64,000 nucleotides of DNA from Omphiscola glabra (GCA_964017045.1 OZ024808.1:29854495-29918494), one strand, 5' to 3'. Counted from the first letter of the stretch, positions 34,503 through 44,182 are shown. Notes: generated by a model not told the origin, from the letters alone. Numbers and translations are program-made.

Positions 34503-34674
34503 CCTGTGGGTCGCGAACCCTTTGGGGTCGAGTGACCTTTACAAAGGGTCGCCTTAGACCGTCGGATAACACATATTTATGAAGTAGCAACAAAAATAAA
34601 TGTATGGTTGGGGTCAATACAAAAAGAGGACCTGTATTAAAGGGTCGTGGCATTAGGAAGTTTGATGACCACTG
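34503..34674 (+). mobile_element. hAT remnant resembling SPIN elements, 5'-truncated
   Basis: Contains CCTGTGGGTCGCGAACCC, GGGTCGCCTTAGACC, ACACATATTT, TTAAAGGGTCGTGGCATTAG and the 3' end GATGACCACTG. In that order these match my memory of the non-autonomous SPIN hAT consensus (TIR end GAGAACCACTG). The outermost 5' TIR is missing; the 48-bp repeat leader occupies that position. An 8-bp duplication therefore cannot be tested. Identification is from recall of conserved blocks, not from a search. Confidence 0.7.
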
Positions 34675-34679
34675 ATCTG

Positions 34680-34924
34680 GAACATTCCAACTATGTATGT
34701 ACAGGGAACTCTTTTTCAAAATTGGGTTGTCTGCCACTCCACCAAGTGGCACAGGCTTCGGGGTAGCCCGGGGGTCGACCTCGGCTCGCAGGGTGGAATG
34801 GTAACTTGGCCCTTTCAGGAAAATATATTTTGGTGGTCTGTAAACAATGAGTCACAAAATGAATTGTTCACTGAGGTTAGAATTGACTTAAGTGTAAAAT
34901 CAAAACTTTTATATAGAAAGTAAC
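34680..34924. other. Unique stretch
   Basis: No feature beyond a short open frame without family features. Confidence 0.4.
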
Positions 34925-35850
34925 AGGAGAAAGAATGAAGCATGCCATAATAACGAGGAAAGAATATGTGTAATGTAGGGAAAAGAATATGTGTAATGTA
35001 GGGAAAAGAATATGTGTGATGTAGGGAAAAGAATATGTGTAATCTAGGGAAAAGAATATGTGTAATGTAAGGAAAAGAATATGTGTAATGTAAGGAAAAG
35101 AATATGTGTAATGTAGGGAAAAGAATATGTGTAATATAGGGAAACGAATATGTGTAATATAGGGAAACGAATATGTGTAATATAGGGAAACGAATATGTG
35201 TAATATAGGGAAACGAATATGTGTAATATAGGGAAACGAATATGTGTAATATAGGGAAACGAATATGTGTAATGTAGGGAAAAGAATATGTGTAATATAG
35301 GGAAACGAATATGTGTAATATAGGGAAACGAATATGTGTAATATAGGGAAAAGAATACGTGTAATGTAGGGAAACGAATATGTGTAATGTAGGGAAAAGA
35401 ATATGTGTAATATAGGGAAACGAATATGTGTAATATAGGGAAAAGAATACGTGTAATGTAGGGAAAAGAATATGTGTAATATAGGGAAACGAATATGTGT
35501 AATATAGGGAAACGAATATGTGTAATATAGGGAAAAGAATATGTGTAATATAGGGAAAAGAATATGTGTAATGTAGGGAAAAGAATATGTGTAATGTAGG
35601 GAAAAGAATATGTGTAATATAGGGAAAAGAATAATAATATGTGTAATGTAGGGAAAAGAATATGTGTAATGTAGGGAAAAGAATATGTGTAATGTAGGGA
35701 AAAGAATATGTGTAATCTAGGGAAAAGAATATGTGTAATGTAGGGAAAAGAATATGTGTAATGTAAGGAAAAGAATATGTGTAATGTAAGGAAAAGAATA
35801 TGTGCAATGTAGGGAAAAGAATATGTGTAATGTAGGGAAAAGAATTTGCA
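34925..35850. repeat. 23-bp minisatellite, about 39 copies
   Basis: Core GAATATGTGTAATGTAGGGA. Three sub-variants (GTAGGGAAAAG, ATAGGGAAACG, GTAAGGAAAAG) form blocks; one unit near 35632 has an extra AATAAT. The 330-residue minus-strand open frame is a by-product of a unit with no stop in that strand. Confidence 0.97.
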
Positions 35851-36183
35851 GCGTAGGAAAAACTCTACGTACTGGAGGAAAAACTCTGCTTAATTACGCT
35901 GTCCTTCTGGACTATTGTGTACTTTGATTCACTCCGGTCACTTAAGCCACAATTCAATCGATTTGTGTTTGCAATCTTAAATTTTATCATTTTCCGTAAC
36001 CTTCACATATTATTTCGAATAGGAAATACTCTCAAAAATTGAAATAATCTTTGTACGACTTAAAAAGTTTAATCATCTCAAAGGAAATAGTAACTGCACT
36101 TCCTTACAGCTTTAAGAATGTACGAAACACAATAAGTACTTTTGAGAAAATTATATTTATAGAGACCTCGTTGGCTTTAAGCT
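35851..36183. other. Unique AT-rich stretch
   Basis: Nothing recognised. Confidence 0.4.
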
Positions 36184-36663
36184 ATTGATTGATTGATTGA
36201 TTGGAGTACTTATATAGCGCTCATTCCATGCTCCTATGTTCGATGTTCGAGAGGTCTCACTGTTGCCAGTTAGGCGCATGTGAACTCCATCTCCCCCATC
36301 TCCGGGTTTGAATTCAGAGTTGCCTTCTCTTAGATGGGTTGCCGTCCAAGGTTGGCGAGTCCCATCAACCCGGGGTGCCGTCCAAGGTTAACGAGTCCCA
36401 TCCACCCGGGGTGCCGTCCAAGGTTAACGAGTCCCATCCACCCGGGGTGCCGTCCAAGGATAACGAGTCCCATCAACCCGGGGTGCCGTCCAAGGTTAAC
36501 GAGTCCCATCCACCCGGGGTGCCGTCGAAGGTTAACGAGTCCCATCAACCCGGGGTGCTGGTGGTGTTTCTTTTCTTTTTGCTTGGCTGGGATTTGGCGG
36601 GGATTGAACTTCTGACCATTAAATTGAGATTTGCTCAGTTCAGACCACTCGGCCACCCAGCAC
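36184..36663 (-). mobile_element. tRNA-derived SINE with internal minisatellite
   Basis: On the minus strand the head reads GTGCTGGGTGGCCGAGTGGT, with a perfect RNA polymerase III box A (TGGCCGAGTGG, plus 36645-36655) and a box B GTTCAATCC (plus 36601-36609). The body has a 36-bp unit repeated about six times (36345-36560), then AAACCCGGAGATGG, then the tail GCGCTATATAAGTACTCC and (AATC)n at 36184-36203. Related copies are at 16190-16500 and 38471-38800. Both pol III boxes being intact suggests a fairly young copy. Confidence 0.8.
36345..36560. repeat. 36-bp repeat inside the SINE, six copies
   Basis: Core GGGGTGCCGTCCAAGGTTAA with CGAGTCCCATC; amplification of a SINE-internal segment. Confidence 0.93.
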
Positions 36664-36904
36664 TTACGGGGGCCATTCATTAATGGCGTTATTTGATGTA
36701 ACCCCCCCCCCCACCCCCCTTTCCTTTTTTTTGAAAACTGTCACAAATTTGTCACAATATTTTGAAATCCCAAAAATACAGAGTCACAAACCCTTTCTTT
36801 GTTCTTTTTTTTATATATGCGTGATGTCATTTATGGGAATAGGTTTTCTTTTGGCATTGAGATTATATGAGCCTGTTGTCATTTGATAACGGCATACTTG
36901 TCAG
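36664..36904. other. C-run flank, possible transposon fragment
   Basis: GGCCATTCATTAATGGCG followed by a C-run and ACTGTCACAAATTTGTCACA. Similar poly-C elements are common in invertebrate genomes, but no ends are defined here. Confidence 0.25.
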
Positions 36905-37330
36905 ATACTCTCTAAACAAAGTGATGGACTGCAGTGTTCGGTAATAAGATGATGCCTCCTTGGTAGACTGAGACTCTGCTTGGAGTCAATAATAAGATGA
37001 CGCCCCCCCTGGTAGACTGAGACTCTGCTTGGAGTCAATAATAAGATGACGCCTCCCTGGTAGACTGAGACTCTGCTTGGAGTCAATAATAAGATGAAGC
37101 CTCCATGGTAGACTGAGACTCTGCTTTGAGTCAATAATAAGATGACGCCTCCCTGGTAGACTGAGACTCTGCTTGGAGTCAATAATAAGATGACGCCTCC
37201 CTGGTAGACAGAGACTCTGCTTGGAGTCAATAATAAGATGACGCCTCCCTGGTAGACTGAGACTCTGCTTGGAGTCAATAATAAGATGACGCCTCCCTGT
37301 TAGACTGAGACTCTGCTTTGAGTCAATAGT
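36905..37330. repeat. 48-bp minisatellite, about eight copies
   Basis: Core CTGGTAGACTGAGACTCTGC plus TTGGAGTCAATAATAAGATG. The first 110 bases are shared with 34412-34502. The 125- and 121-residue minus-strand frames are by-products. Confidence 0.95.
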
Positions 37331-37379
37331 CGGTGGTTCGAATGAAGACATTTATACTTAGATGGCTTTATTACAAACT

Positions 37380-37450
37380 GGTGTGGTAGGTAAATATACA
37401 GGCGTGGTAGGTAAATATACTGGCGTGGTAGGTAAATATACTGGCGTGGT
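37380..37450. repeat. 21-bp repeat, about 3.5 copies
   Basis: Core GGCGTGGTAGGTAAATATAC. Confidence 0.9.
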
Positions 37451-37519
37451 AGCAGGGGCGTAGGTAGGGCGTTGCGGGGGGGGGGTGTGACACCAAATTG
37501 AAAAATTGCCTATTTAAAG

Positions 37520-37690
37520 AGCACACACTGCTGGCACTAACACAGCACACACTGCTGGCACTAACACAGCACACACTGCTGGCACTAACACAGCACACGC
37601 TGATGGCACTAACACAGCACACACTGCTGGCACTAACACAGCACACACTGCTGGCACTAACACAGCACACACTGCTGGCACTAACCAAAT
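37520..37690. repeat. 24-bp minisatellite, seven copies
   Basis: Core CAGCACACACTGCTGGCACT; one copy has CGCTGATGG. It lies inside the probable TIR element. Confidence 0.95.
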
Positions 37691-37785
37691 TTCATAAAAG
37701 GATAACCGATCACATGTAAAATTGTACACACCTGTAACCAATGTAAATGCGTGCTTTATTCAAAGTTCAAGGATGTGATGATGCG

Positions 37786-37983
37786 TCAGAAATGAGGGGA
37801 TCCTATAACTAGGTCATAGAAAACACCATTTTGACCATGCTTCAACGCGGATTGATGTGTTAGGTAACTTTTGTAAGCTATGGTACAAAATAAGATGTAG
37901 TCGGGCGATTCTATGTACACGTTACAGTTCTTAAATACATTTTCTACCTGATCCCCAATTAATTTGACATTCGTTCTTACCAT
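37786..37983 (-). CDS. Unidentified 65-residue open frame in the TIR element
   Basis: Non-repetitive open frame with protein-like composition (e.g. KLIGDQVENVFKNCNVYIES and YKSYLTHQSALKHGQNG). It could be a remnant of a transposase or a captured exon; its first codons ATGGTAAGA also look like a splice donor context. No family is recognised and length is modest, so coding status is doubtful. Confidence 0.2.
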   Translation of the reverse strand: MVRTNVKLIGDQVENVFKNCNVYIESPDYILFCTIAYKSYLTHQSALKHGQNGVFYDLVIGSPHF

Positions 37984-38099
37984 TATTATACTGTAGACTT
38001 ATTTGAACAAGAAGAAATCCATCGTGGGAAAAAAAAGGGGGGGGGGTGACACCACGAGTTAACCTCAACGAGTGACACCAAACCTAGCTACTCCACTGC

Positions 38100-38470
38100 C
38101 TGTAACATAATTACAAAGAAACACTATAAAGACAGTACTTTAAAGTACCGTCAACATTGTATTTTCTGAAGAGCTGAAGTGTAATGAATCGCCTTTACTG
38201 GGATGACATGTGAATTTCTGTTACCTTCCCCCAGTTACCAGCAACTGCTATGTCCCCATGATAAGAATAATACAATGCTTCATTCGTGAGTTTTGATGTT
38301 GAAAAAAAAAATCCTTTTGCATAAAGAGTAAGTTACTCGTCGGAAGAAGGTACGTTCACATTTACAGTCTTTTCATTATTTCAACGTGATGTTGAATCAA
38401 AAACCAAGTCTAGACAAGGTTAAAAAAAACACTCTAAAAACAATATTTCAACAAATAAAAAGGGTGAATG
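38100..38470. other. Unique stretch
   Basis: AT-rich, nothing recognised. Confidence 0.4.
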
Positions 38471-38800
38471 GGTGGATGGGACTCGTTAACCCTGGACGGC
38501 AACTCATCTAAGAGAAGGAAACTCTGAATTCAAACCCGGAGATGGCGTCCCGATAGGCGGATACATTGAGACAATGAAACATTCCGGCAACTCCCGGGTG
38601 GATGGGACTCGTTAGCCTTGGACGGTAACTCATCTAAGAGAAGGAAACTCTGAATTCAAACCCGGAGATGGAGTCCCGATAGGCGGATAACATTGGCACA
38701 ATGAAACATTCCGGCAACTCCCGGGTGGATGGGACTCCTTAACCTTGGACGGTAACTCATCTAAGAGAAGAAAACTTTGAATTCAAACCAGGAGCCAGAA
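38471..38800 (+). mobile_element. SINE body fragment as a 126-bp tandem repeat
   Basis: GATGGGACTCGTTAACC, AACTCATCTAAGAGAAGG and AAACCCGGAGATGG are the body blocks of the SINE at 36184-36663. Here the body is repeated about 2.5 times (starts 38471, 38597, 38724). The tRNA head is absent. It lies just past the poly(A) signals of the protease gene. Confidence 0.75.
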
Positions 38801-38853
38801 TGATCAATAAATTGATCGTGAGCCCTCAAACATAAGAAGAAGAAGAACACATC

Positions 38854-38877
38854 TTTATTTGCAATAGGGACTTTATT
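38854..38877 (-). terminator. Two polyadenylation signals of the protease gene
   Basis: AATAAA on the minus strand at 38877-38872 and 38859-38854, about 150-175 bases past the stop codon. Confidence 0.65.
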
Positions 38878-39027
38878 TGTGCTTAACGTGAGCAATGACA
38901 CACGAACTTTAGAACGATTACGGTAACATGAGATCTGGGCGTGCTCCCTGCTCTTGCTTGTACCATGGCGTCGATCCAGTCGTACCACATGTCCCTGGTA
39001 TTAGAGTGGATCCAGCTGTCCGGGGTA

Positions 39028-39087
39028 TCAGTTAGTGTGGATCCAGTCCAGGTACTCGGACACTCGCGTGTACACATCTGGATGATT
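39028..39087 (-). CDS. S1A protease exon 6 (C-terminus)
   Basis: 60 bp: acceptor ATGGAG/AAT, then NHPDVYTRVSEYLDWIHTN and stop TGA. This is the conserved C-terminal helix of S1A proteases (PGVYTRV...YLDWI). The acceptor has a weak pyrimidine tract but no other AG gives an open frame. It needs phase 0 from exon 5. Confidence 0.8.
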   Translation of the reverse strand, partial: NHPDVYTRVSEYLDWIHTN

Positions 39088-39892
39088 CTCCATTAAACAA
39101 ACAATGTATTAAATGTGTATATCACTTATTAAACAAGATTTTAAGCCCATGAAAAACGACGGTCATACGAAGGGGAACAAACCCTTGGGAAAGACGTTTC
39201 GTCCCATTACGTGCCCATGTTCGAAGCCCATCCACCCATCCATCCACCCATCCACTACGCCATTATTTTTAAGAAAAACCACTTTCTCTTGCACGCATAT
39301 TGAACAGAAATGTGTACACTTTCTCTTGAGCGCATATTGAGCCAAAATGTCCACGCTATCTTGTGCACCTTTGGTGAATTTTATTTTTCGCGTTATTGAA
39401 ATTATTGCGAAATCCATCTAAAATGTAAACAAATTATTTTGTTACGTGAGCGCACTATACAATATGCATGGACTCATGTTTCTGCTCATCAGAGTGACAA
39501 ATGTATTAGTGACTAATTCCTATAATTATACTTAATTTGATTCAGTTTTTCACCAAAAGACAATTTTCCAAATCGCAATTACAACGATAAAGTTAACAAT
39601 ACTGGCGTGTTATTTATATTGGAAAACACAACACATTAATACATAAAGAAAAATAATTGAAAGAGCCAAAACTTTAAATGTCCCCTAATGTCATACTCCT
39701 TACAGCTTCTGTTATCATGATGTTATAAGGAAACACGTTTAAAAAAATAAGTTAAGGAAATAAAGAAAGAAAAGAGTTCGTGGCGGGTAGATTAAGGGCT
39801 TCACTATCTTGGTCGATTGCAGCTGAGTTATACAATTAGCCGAGGCGGTGAGAATTGGAATGCTCAGTAATATTATACTAGGTTAATATTCA
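39088..39892. other. Unique part of protease intron 5
   Basis: Non-repetitive apart from a (CATC)n microsatellite at about 39228-39256. No exon seen. Confidence 0.5.
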
Positions 39893-40665
39893 CCGTGATA
39901 CTCACTCCCGCAGTCATATCCCCAAGATGTGATACTCAACCCCGCAGTCATATCCCCAAGATGTGATACTCACCCCCGCAGTCATATCCCGAAGATGTGA
40001 TACTCAACCCCGCAGTCATATCCCCAAGATGTGATACTCACCCCCGCAGTCATATCCCGAAGATGTGATACTCACCCCGCAGTCATATCCCCAAGATGTG
40101 ATACTCACCCCCGCAGTCATATCCCAAGATGTGATACTCAACCCCGCAGTCATATCCCCATGATGTGATACTCATCCCGCAGTCATATTCCCAAGATGTG
40201 ATACTCAACCCCGCAGTGATATCCTCATGATGTGATACTCACCCCGAAGTCATATCCCCAAGATGTGATACTCACCCCCCGCAGTCATATCGCCAAGATG
40301 TGATACTCACCCCCGCAGTCATATCCCCAAGATGTGATACTCACTCCCGCAGTCATATCCTCAAGATGTGATACTCAACCCCGCAGTCATATCCCTAAGA
40401 TGTGATACTCAACCCCGCAGTGATATCCTCATGATGTGATACTCACCCCGAAGTCATATCCCCAAGATGTGATGCTCACCCTCGCAGTCATATCGCCAAG
40501 ATGTGATACTCACCCCCGCAGTCATATCCCCAAGATGCGATACTCACCCCGCAGTCATATCCCAAAGATGTGATACTCAACCCCGCAGTCATATCCCCAA
40601 GATGTGATACTCATCCCGCAGTCATATCCCCAAGATGTGATACTCACCCCCGCATTTAATTGACC
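39893..40665 (-). repeat. 33/34-bp minisatellite made of exon end plus 5' splice site
   Basis: About 23 units directly after exon 5 in transcription order. On the minus strand a unit contains ACATCTTGGGGATATGACTG then CGGGG/GTGAGTATC. In the protease frame it spells [10 protein letters not shown] followed by a GTGAGT donor, parallel to exon 5's own [16 protein letters not shown]. Units with four Gs place the donor in phase 0, those with five in phase 1; units with GTTGAGT have a weakened donor. Confidence 0.9.
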
Positions 40666-40761
40666 AAGATGTAATTCCAGATAGGACATCCAGGTCATCA
40701 CCGCACATGACTGGCCCCCCACTGTCTCCTTGGCATGTTGCGGGACGGAACTCCGCTGGCT
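40648..40761 (-). CDS. S1A protease exon 5 (catalytic Ser)
   Basis: 114 bp, acceptor ATTCAG/AG. Reads [32 protein letters not shown], then SIKCG. GDSGGP holds the catalytic Ser and oxyanion hole. The donor is GGGG/GTGAGT (phase 1). With one G fewer, as in many copies of the adjoining repeat, it would be phase 0 and fit exon 6. The usual SWG here is SWS, while repeat copies beside it read SWGYDCG. Confidence 0.9.
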
Positions 40762-40929
40762 CTGAATAGAAGACATAATAGCACCATAATTATACTAGAT
40801 GCATCTCTTACACTGAACGACTTTAAAGTCAGAGTGGTAGCAATGTGGGAAATAGATGCCAAGAAATACAAGATAAGACGCGGAAAACATAACATATTAA
40901 ATTAAATTTTTTCAGGTTGATACTACGAG

Positions 40930-41245
40930 ACAAAGTGTCCAAAGTACAGCACCTTTTCCTTGACTCGTTCTGTGTTCAAAGTATTGGAACCTTTTCTTGG
41001 CACGGCCTAGGTTCAAAGTACTGCAACCTTTTCTTGACACAGCCTGTGTTCAAAGTACTGCAACCTTTCCTTGACATGGCCTGTGTCCAAAGTACTGCAG
41101 CTTTCCCTTGACACGGTCTAGATTCAAAGTACTTCAACATATCCTTGACATGCCATGGTTCAAAGTACTGCAGCTTTTCCTTGACACGGCCGTGGTTCAA
41201 AGTACTGTTAAGTAATTAAGTACTGAATTCAAAGTACTGTTAAGT
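40930..41245. repeat. 37-bp minisatellite in protease intron 4
   Basis: About seven diverged units, core TTCAAAGTACTGCAACCTTT; begins within 30 bases of the exon 4 donor. Confidence 0.85.
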
Positions 41246-41272
41246 AATTTTTCATAAGTAAATTTGTCTTAC

Positions 41273-41477
41273 TCTTTTCTTCAAACAAACACAAGTTAGT
41301 ACGTCGGATGATTGCACGTAGAAAGAACTTCTGGCAATGTTGATTTGATATCTGTGTAATTTGTGCTTGCATAAGATGAATGCAAATTCCCATTGAATCA
41401 CGTCACAGCCCTCCCCATCCAGCAACGACACACTTTTTACCAACAAAACTCGAGTCCTTTAAGGCCAACTTTGCTGG
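41273..41477 (-). CDS. S1A protease exon 4 (GWG segment) with in-frame TGA
   Basis: 205 bp, acceptor AACAAG/CCA, donor A/GTAAGA. Reads PAKLALKDSSFVGKKCVVAG then WGGL, then TGA (41405-41403), then RDSMG, HLMQAQITQISNQHCQKFF and TNLCLFEEK. C-VVAGWG and the LMQAQITQISNQHC segment are family hallmarks and are in one frame on both sides of the stop, so only that codon is broken. CGA to TGA is the expected result of methyl-CpG decay. Confidence 0.88.
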
Positions 41478-41847
41478 CTTGTTAGGGCAAAGAAAAGAAA
41501 ACAATGTTAACAAACAAACAGCAGCACCCAAATAAATGTTTAAAAAAAAAATTAATTCATAACAATTTATTGATATTTATTTTACGTGTGTGTTGTAATT
41601 CAATTTACTTACATCCTAGAGGCAATATTCTTAGTAGATAACAATGGATTGAGTATATTTTTAAATAAGAACAATAAATGGGTCATGACTTCCAAGACTG
41701 AACTATCAGCAGAAAGAAATTGTGTATGCACTTCCTTGTGAAGAGACACGTGGAAAAAGTTTAATATCACAAGTCAAAGCAGCAGGACATTTGAAAGTAA
41801 TGCCGAAATATGAGTCAAGAGATCAAGGTTCTGATGTTGAATTAAAA
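41478..41847. other. Unique part of protease intron 3
   Basis: AT-rich; pyrimidine-rich acceptor tract of exon 4 at 41478-41510. Nothing else. Confidence 0.5.
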
Positions 41848-42375
41848 GTAAGGATGGAAAGATGGAAGGATGGAAAGATGGAAAGGTGGAAAGATGGAAG
41901 GATGGAAAGATGGAAGGATGAAAAGGTTGAAGGATGGAAAGATGGAAGGATAGAAAGATGGAAGTATGAAAAGGTTGAAGGATGGAAAGATGGAAGAATG
42001 AACAGATGGAAAGATGGGATGAAAATGTGGAAAGATGGAAAGATGAAAGGATGAAAAAATTGAAGGATGGAAAGATGGAAGGATGAAAAGATGGAAGGAT
42101 GAAAAGATGGAAGGATGAAAAGGTTGGAGGATGGAAAGATGGAAGGATGAACAGATGGAAGGATGGAAAGATGGAAGGATGGAAAGATGGAAGGACGGAA
42201 AGAAGACAGGATGGAAAGATGGAAGGATAGAAAGATGACAGGATATAGGATGTAAGGATGGAAATATGGAAGTATGAAAATAGGGAAGGATTCAAATATT
42301 TAAAGATGGGATTGAAAGATGGAGGGATGAAAAATGTAAAGATTGAAAGCTGGAAAGACGAAAGGGGGGAAAGTT
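41848..42375. repeat. Purine-only 8-bp repeat in protease intron 3
   Basis: Degenerate GGAAAGAT/GGAAGGAT octamers for over 500 bases; the + strand is almost pure purine. Frames on both strands are open as by-products. Confidence 0.95.
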
Positions 42376-42389
42376 GTTTTAACTTATAT

Positions 42390-42720
42390 ATATAAGAATG
42401 AGCAATGCTGACATAACGCTTAAGAACAGATATTATTTTGATACGTTCGGACTCTTAAAAACAATCATAGTTATTTTCAAATATTTTACGGAAATCGAAT
42501 AAATTTACATGCGCAAACAAAATCCATATTTCCACTTTTATTTTAGAAAAATTTCACATATTATTATTATAAACTACAAAAATATTTAAAGAAACAACTA
42601 AGGAACTATCTTGTTTGTGTTTGACATAAGTACAACTATTTTACCAATTTGCGCTTGGGGCCAGGGCCTCATTTTAAAAATAATAAATATTTGAGCTATC
42701 TAAATATAATTTAAAACATA
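42390..42720. mobile_element. Dispersed repeat of unknown class, copy B
   Basis: Paralogue of 33100-33420, including one copy of the 38-bp head unit (AAGAATGAGCAATGCTGACA), so the array at 32805 is a local amplification of this element's end. Confidence 0.65.
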
Positions 42721-43046
42721 GCTACTGCGTGGGTGGATCAATCGCTACAAGTGTGTGGACTAAATTTTAAAAAAATACATGCTTCTCGCGTGGACAGCTG
42801 TATGTTGCCTGCTCACGCGTCGAAAAAACATCTAATTTATTTGTGTATGCATTAGACTGAAAAAACAATCTTATTTCTATTTAAAAATTACTTTAAAACT
42901 TAATTTAAACACAAACACTTTTTTCATTGATTGGCATTGCAACGCATGCCGGGTTCTTGCTAGTTTTAAATATTGGAAGAAAAAAACAAAGAAAAGCACA
43001 TTGTATTCCATAGCGCACACGGTGTTTTTATTATTTTTTAAATTAC
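42721..43046. other. Unique part of protease intron 3 next to exon 3
   Basis: AT-rich, nothing recognised. Confidence 0.5.
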
Positions 43047-43265
43047 CTTAATTGTTTTACTGTAACTGACTCGCCAGGACAAGTATATGATGGCGATGTC
43101 GTTGTTAACTGAATCCGAAAGGTTGTAACCTGGATGGACGATGAAGCTTTTGACGCGTACAACCTGGCCTTGATAAAGTAAGCGTGGGTGGATGTTAGAC
43201 ACACTAAGCACAACCCGCCATGACCAGGATTCACAGCCAGAGGCGCAGTGGGCGGCGGTCAACAA
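43047..43265 (-). CDS. S1A protease exon 3 (catalytic His and Asp)
   Basis: 219 bp, 73 codons, phase 0 on both sides. It starts LLTAAHCASGC with the catalytic His, continues with VRVKSFIVHPGYN and holds NNDIAIIYL with the catalytic Asp, then VSYSKTIK before the donor AAG/GTAATT. The acceptor AG is reached straight out of a 600-bp pyrimidine-rich (minus strand) minisatellite. An alternative donor at CGA/GTCAGT, 21 bases earlier, is possible but removes a conserved segment. Confidence 0.9.
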
Positions 43266-43875
43266 CTGTAGATAGAGGGAGTAGATAGAGAGAGTAGATC
43301 GAGTAGATAGAGGGAGTAGATAGGGGAGTAGATAGAGGGAGTAGATCGAGTAGATAGAGGGAGTAGATAGAGGGAGTAGATAGAGAGAGTAGATCGAGTA
43401 GATAGAGGGAGTAGATAGGGGAGTAGATAGAGGGGGTAGATGGAGTAGATAGAGGGAGTAGATAGAGAGAGTAGATCGATTAGATAGAGGGAGTAGATTT
43501 GGGGAGTAGATCGAGTAGGTAGAGGGAGGAGATAAGGGAGTAGATAGATGGAGGAGAGAGAGGGAGGAGAGATAGGAGTAGAGAGTGGGCGTAGAGAGGG
43601 GAGTTGATAGGAGAGTAGATAGAGGGAGTAGACAGACGAGTAGATAGAAGAGTAGATAGATGGAGTAGAGAGAGGGAGGAGAGATAGGAGTAGATAGAGG
43701 GAGTAGATAGAGGGATTAGACAGAGAGAGTAGAGATAGGAGTAGATAGAGGAAGTAGATAGAGGAGTAGATAGAGGAGTAGATAAAGGGAGTAGATAGAG
43801 GAGTTGACAGAGGAGTAGATAGAGGAGTTGACAGATTAGTAGATAGAGTGAGTAGAGAGAGGGAGTAGATAGAGG
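43266..43875. repeat. 13-bp purine-rich repeat in protease intron 2
   Basis: Irregular units around GAGTAGATAGAGG. It touches the exon 3 splice acceptor: on the transcribed strand it reads CCTCTATCTACTCC repeatedly, ending CCCTCTATCTACAG at the junction. It therefore serves as an unusually long polypyrimidine tract. Confidence 0.93.
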
Positions 43876-44035
43876 AGTTTTATGTCATGCCATTTTAATG
43901 TAAACTAGTATTTGAAAAAAATGCACGTTTACAACAACAATAAGCACGTGTTAAATGGAATCGCTACAAAAGGACATTCAATTTAATTTCACGTCTTTTG
44001 TTTTAAAGTTAAGAAAATAATAACCGTTTAATGGT

Positions 44036-44125
44036 TGCACAGAAAGGTATGTGGAATACGTTGATGGAAAGCCGCACAGAAAGGTATGTGGAATACGTTG
44101 ATGGAAAGCCGCACAGAAAGGCACG
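44036..44125. repeat. 37-bp duplication in protease intron 2
   Basis: CACAGAAAGGTATGTGGAAT at 44038 and 44075, partial third copy at 44112; about 60 bases from the exon 2 donor. Confidence 0.9.
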
Positions 44126-44182
44126 GGGACAAAATAAACACATGCACAGAGAAGCGCGCACACATTTGATTGGTCGTCTGAC

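Larger units (their letters stand above)
37453..38098. mobile_element. Probable TIR DNA transposon (646 bp)
   Basis: Left end CAGGGGCGTAGGTAGG; right end CCTAGCTACTCCACTG, which reads CAGTGGAGTAGCTAGG on the other strand (13 of 16 matched). GGTGTGACACC/GGTGACACCA with G-runs occurs near both ends. No flanking duplication was found, so the call is tentative. It holds a 24-bp array and a minus-strand open frame. Confidence 0.5.

Noticed and set aside
34815..35807. 330-residue minus-strand frame
   Set aside because: Inside the 23-bp array; low-complexity peptide with a 23-residue period.
39893..40665. CRISPR-like regular repeat
   Set aside because: Tandem without spacers, and explained by exon-end duplication.
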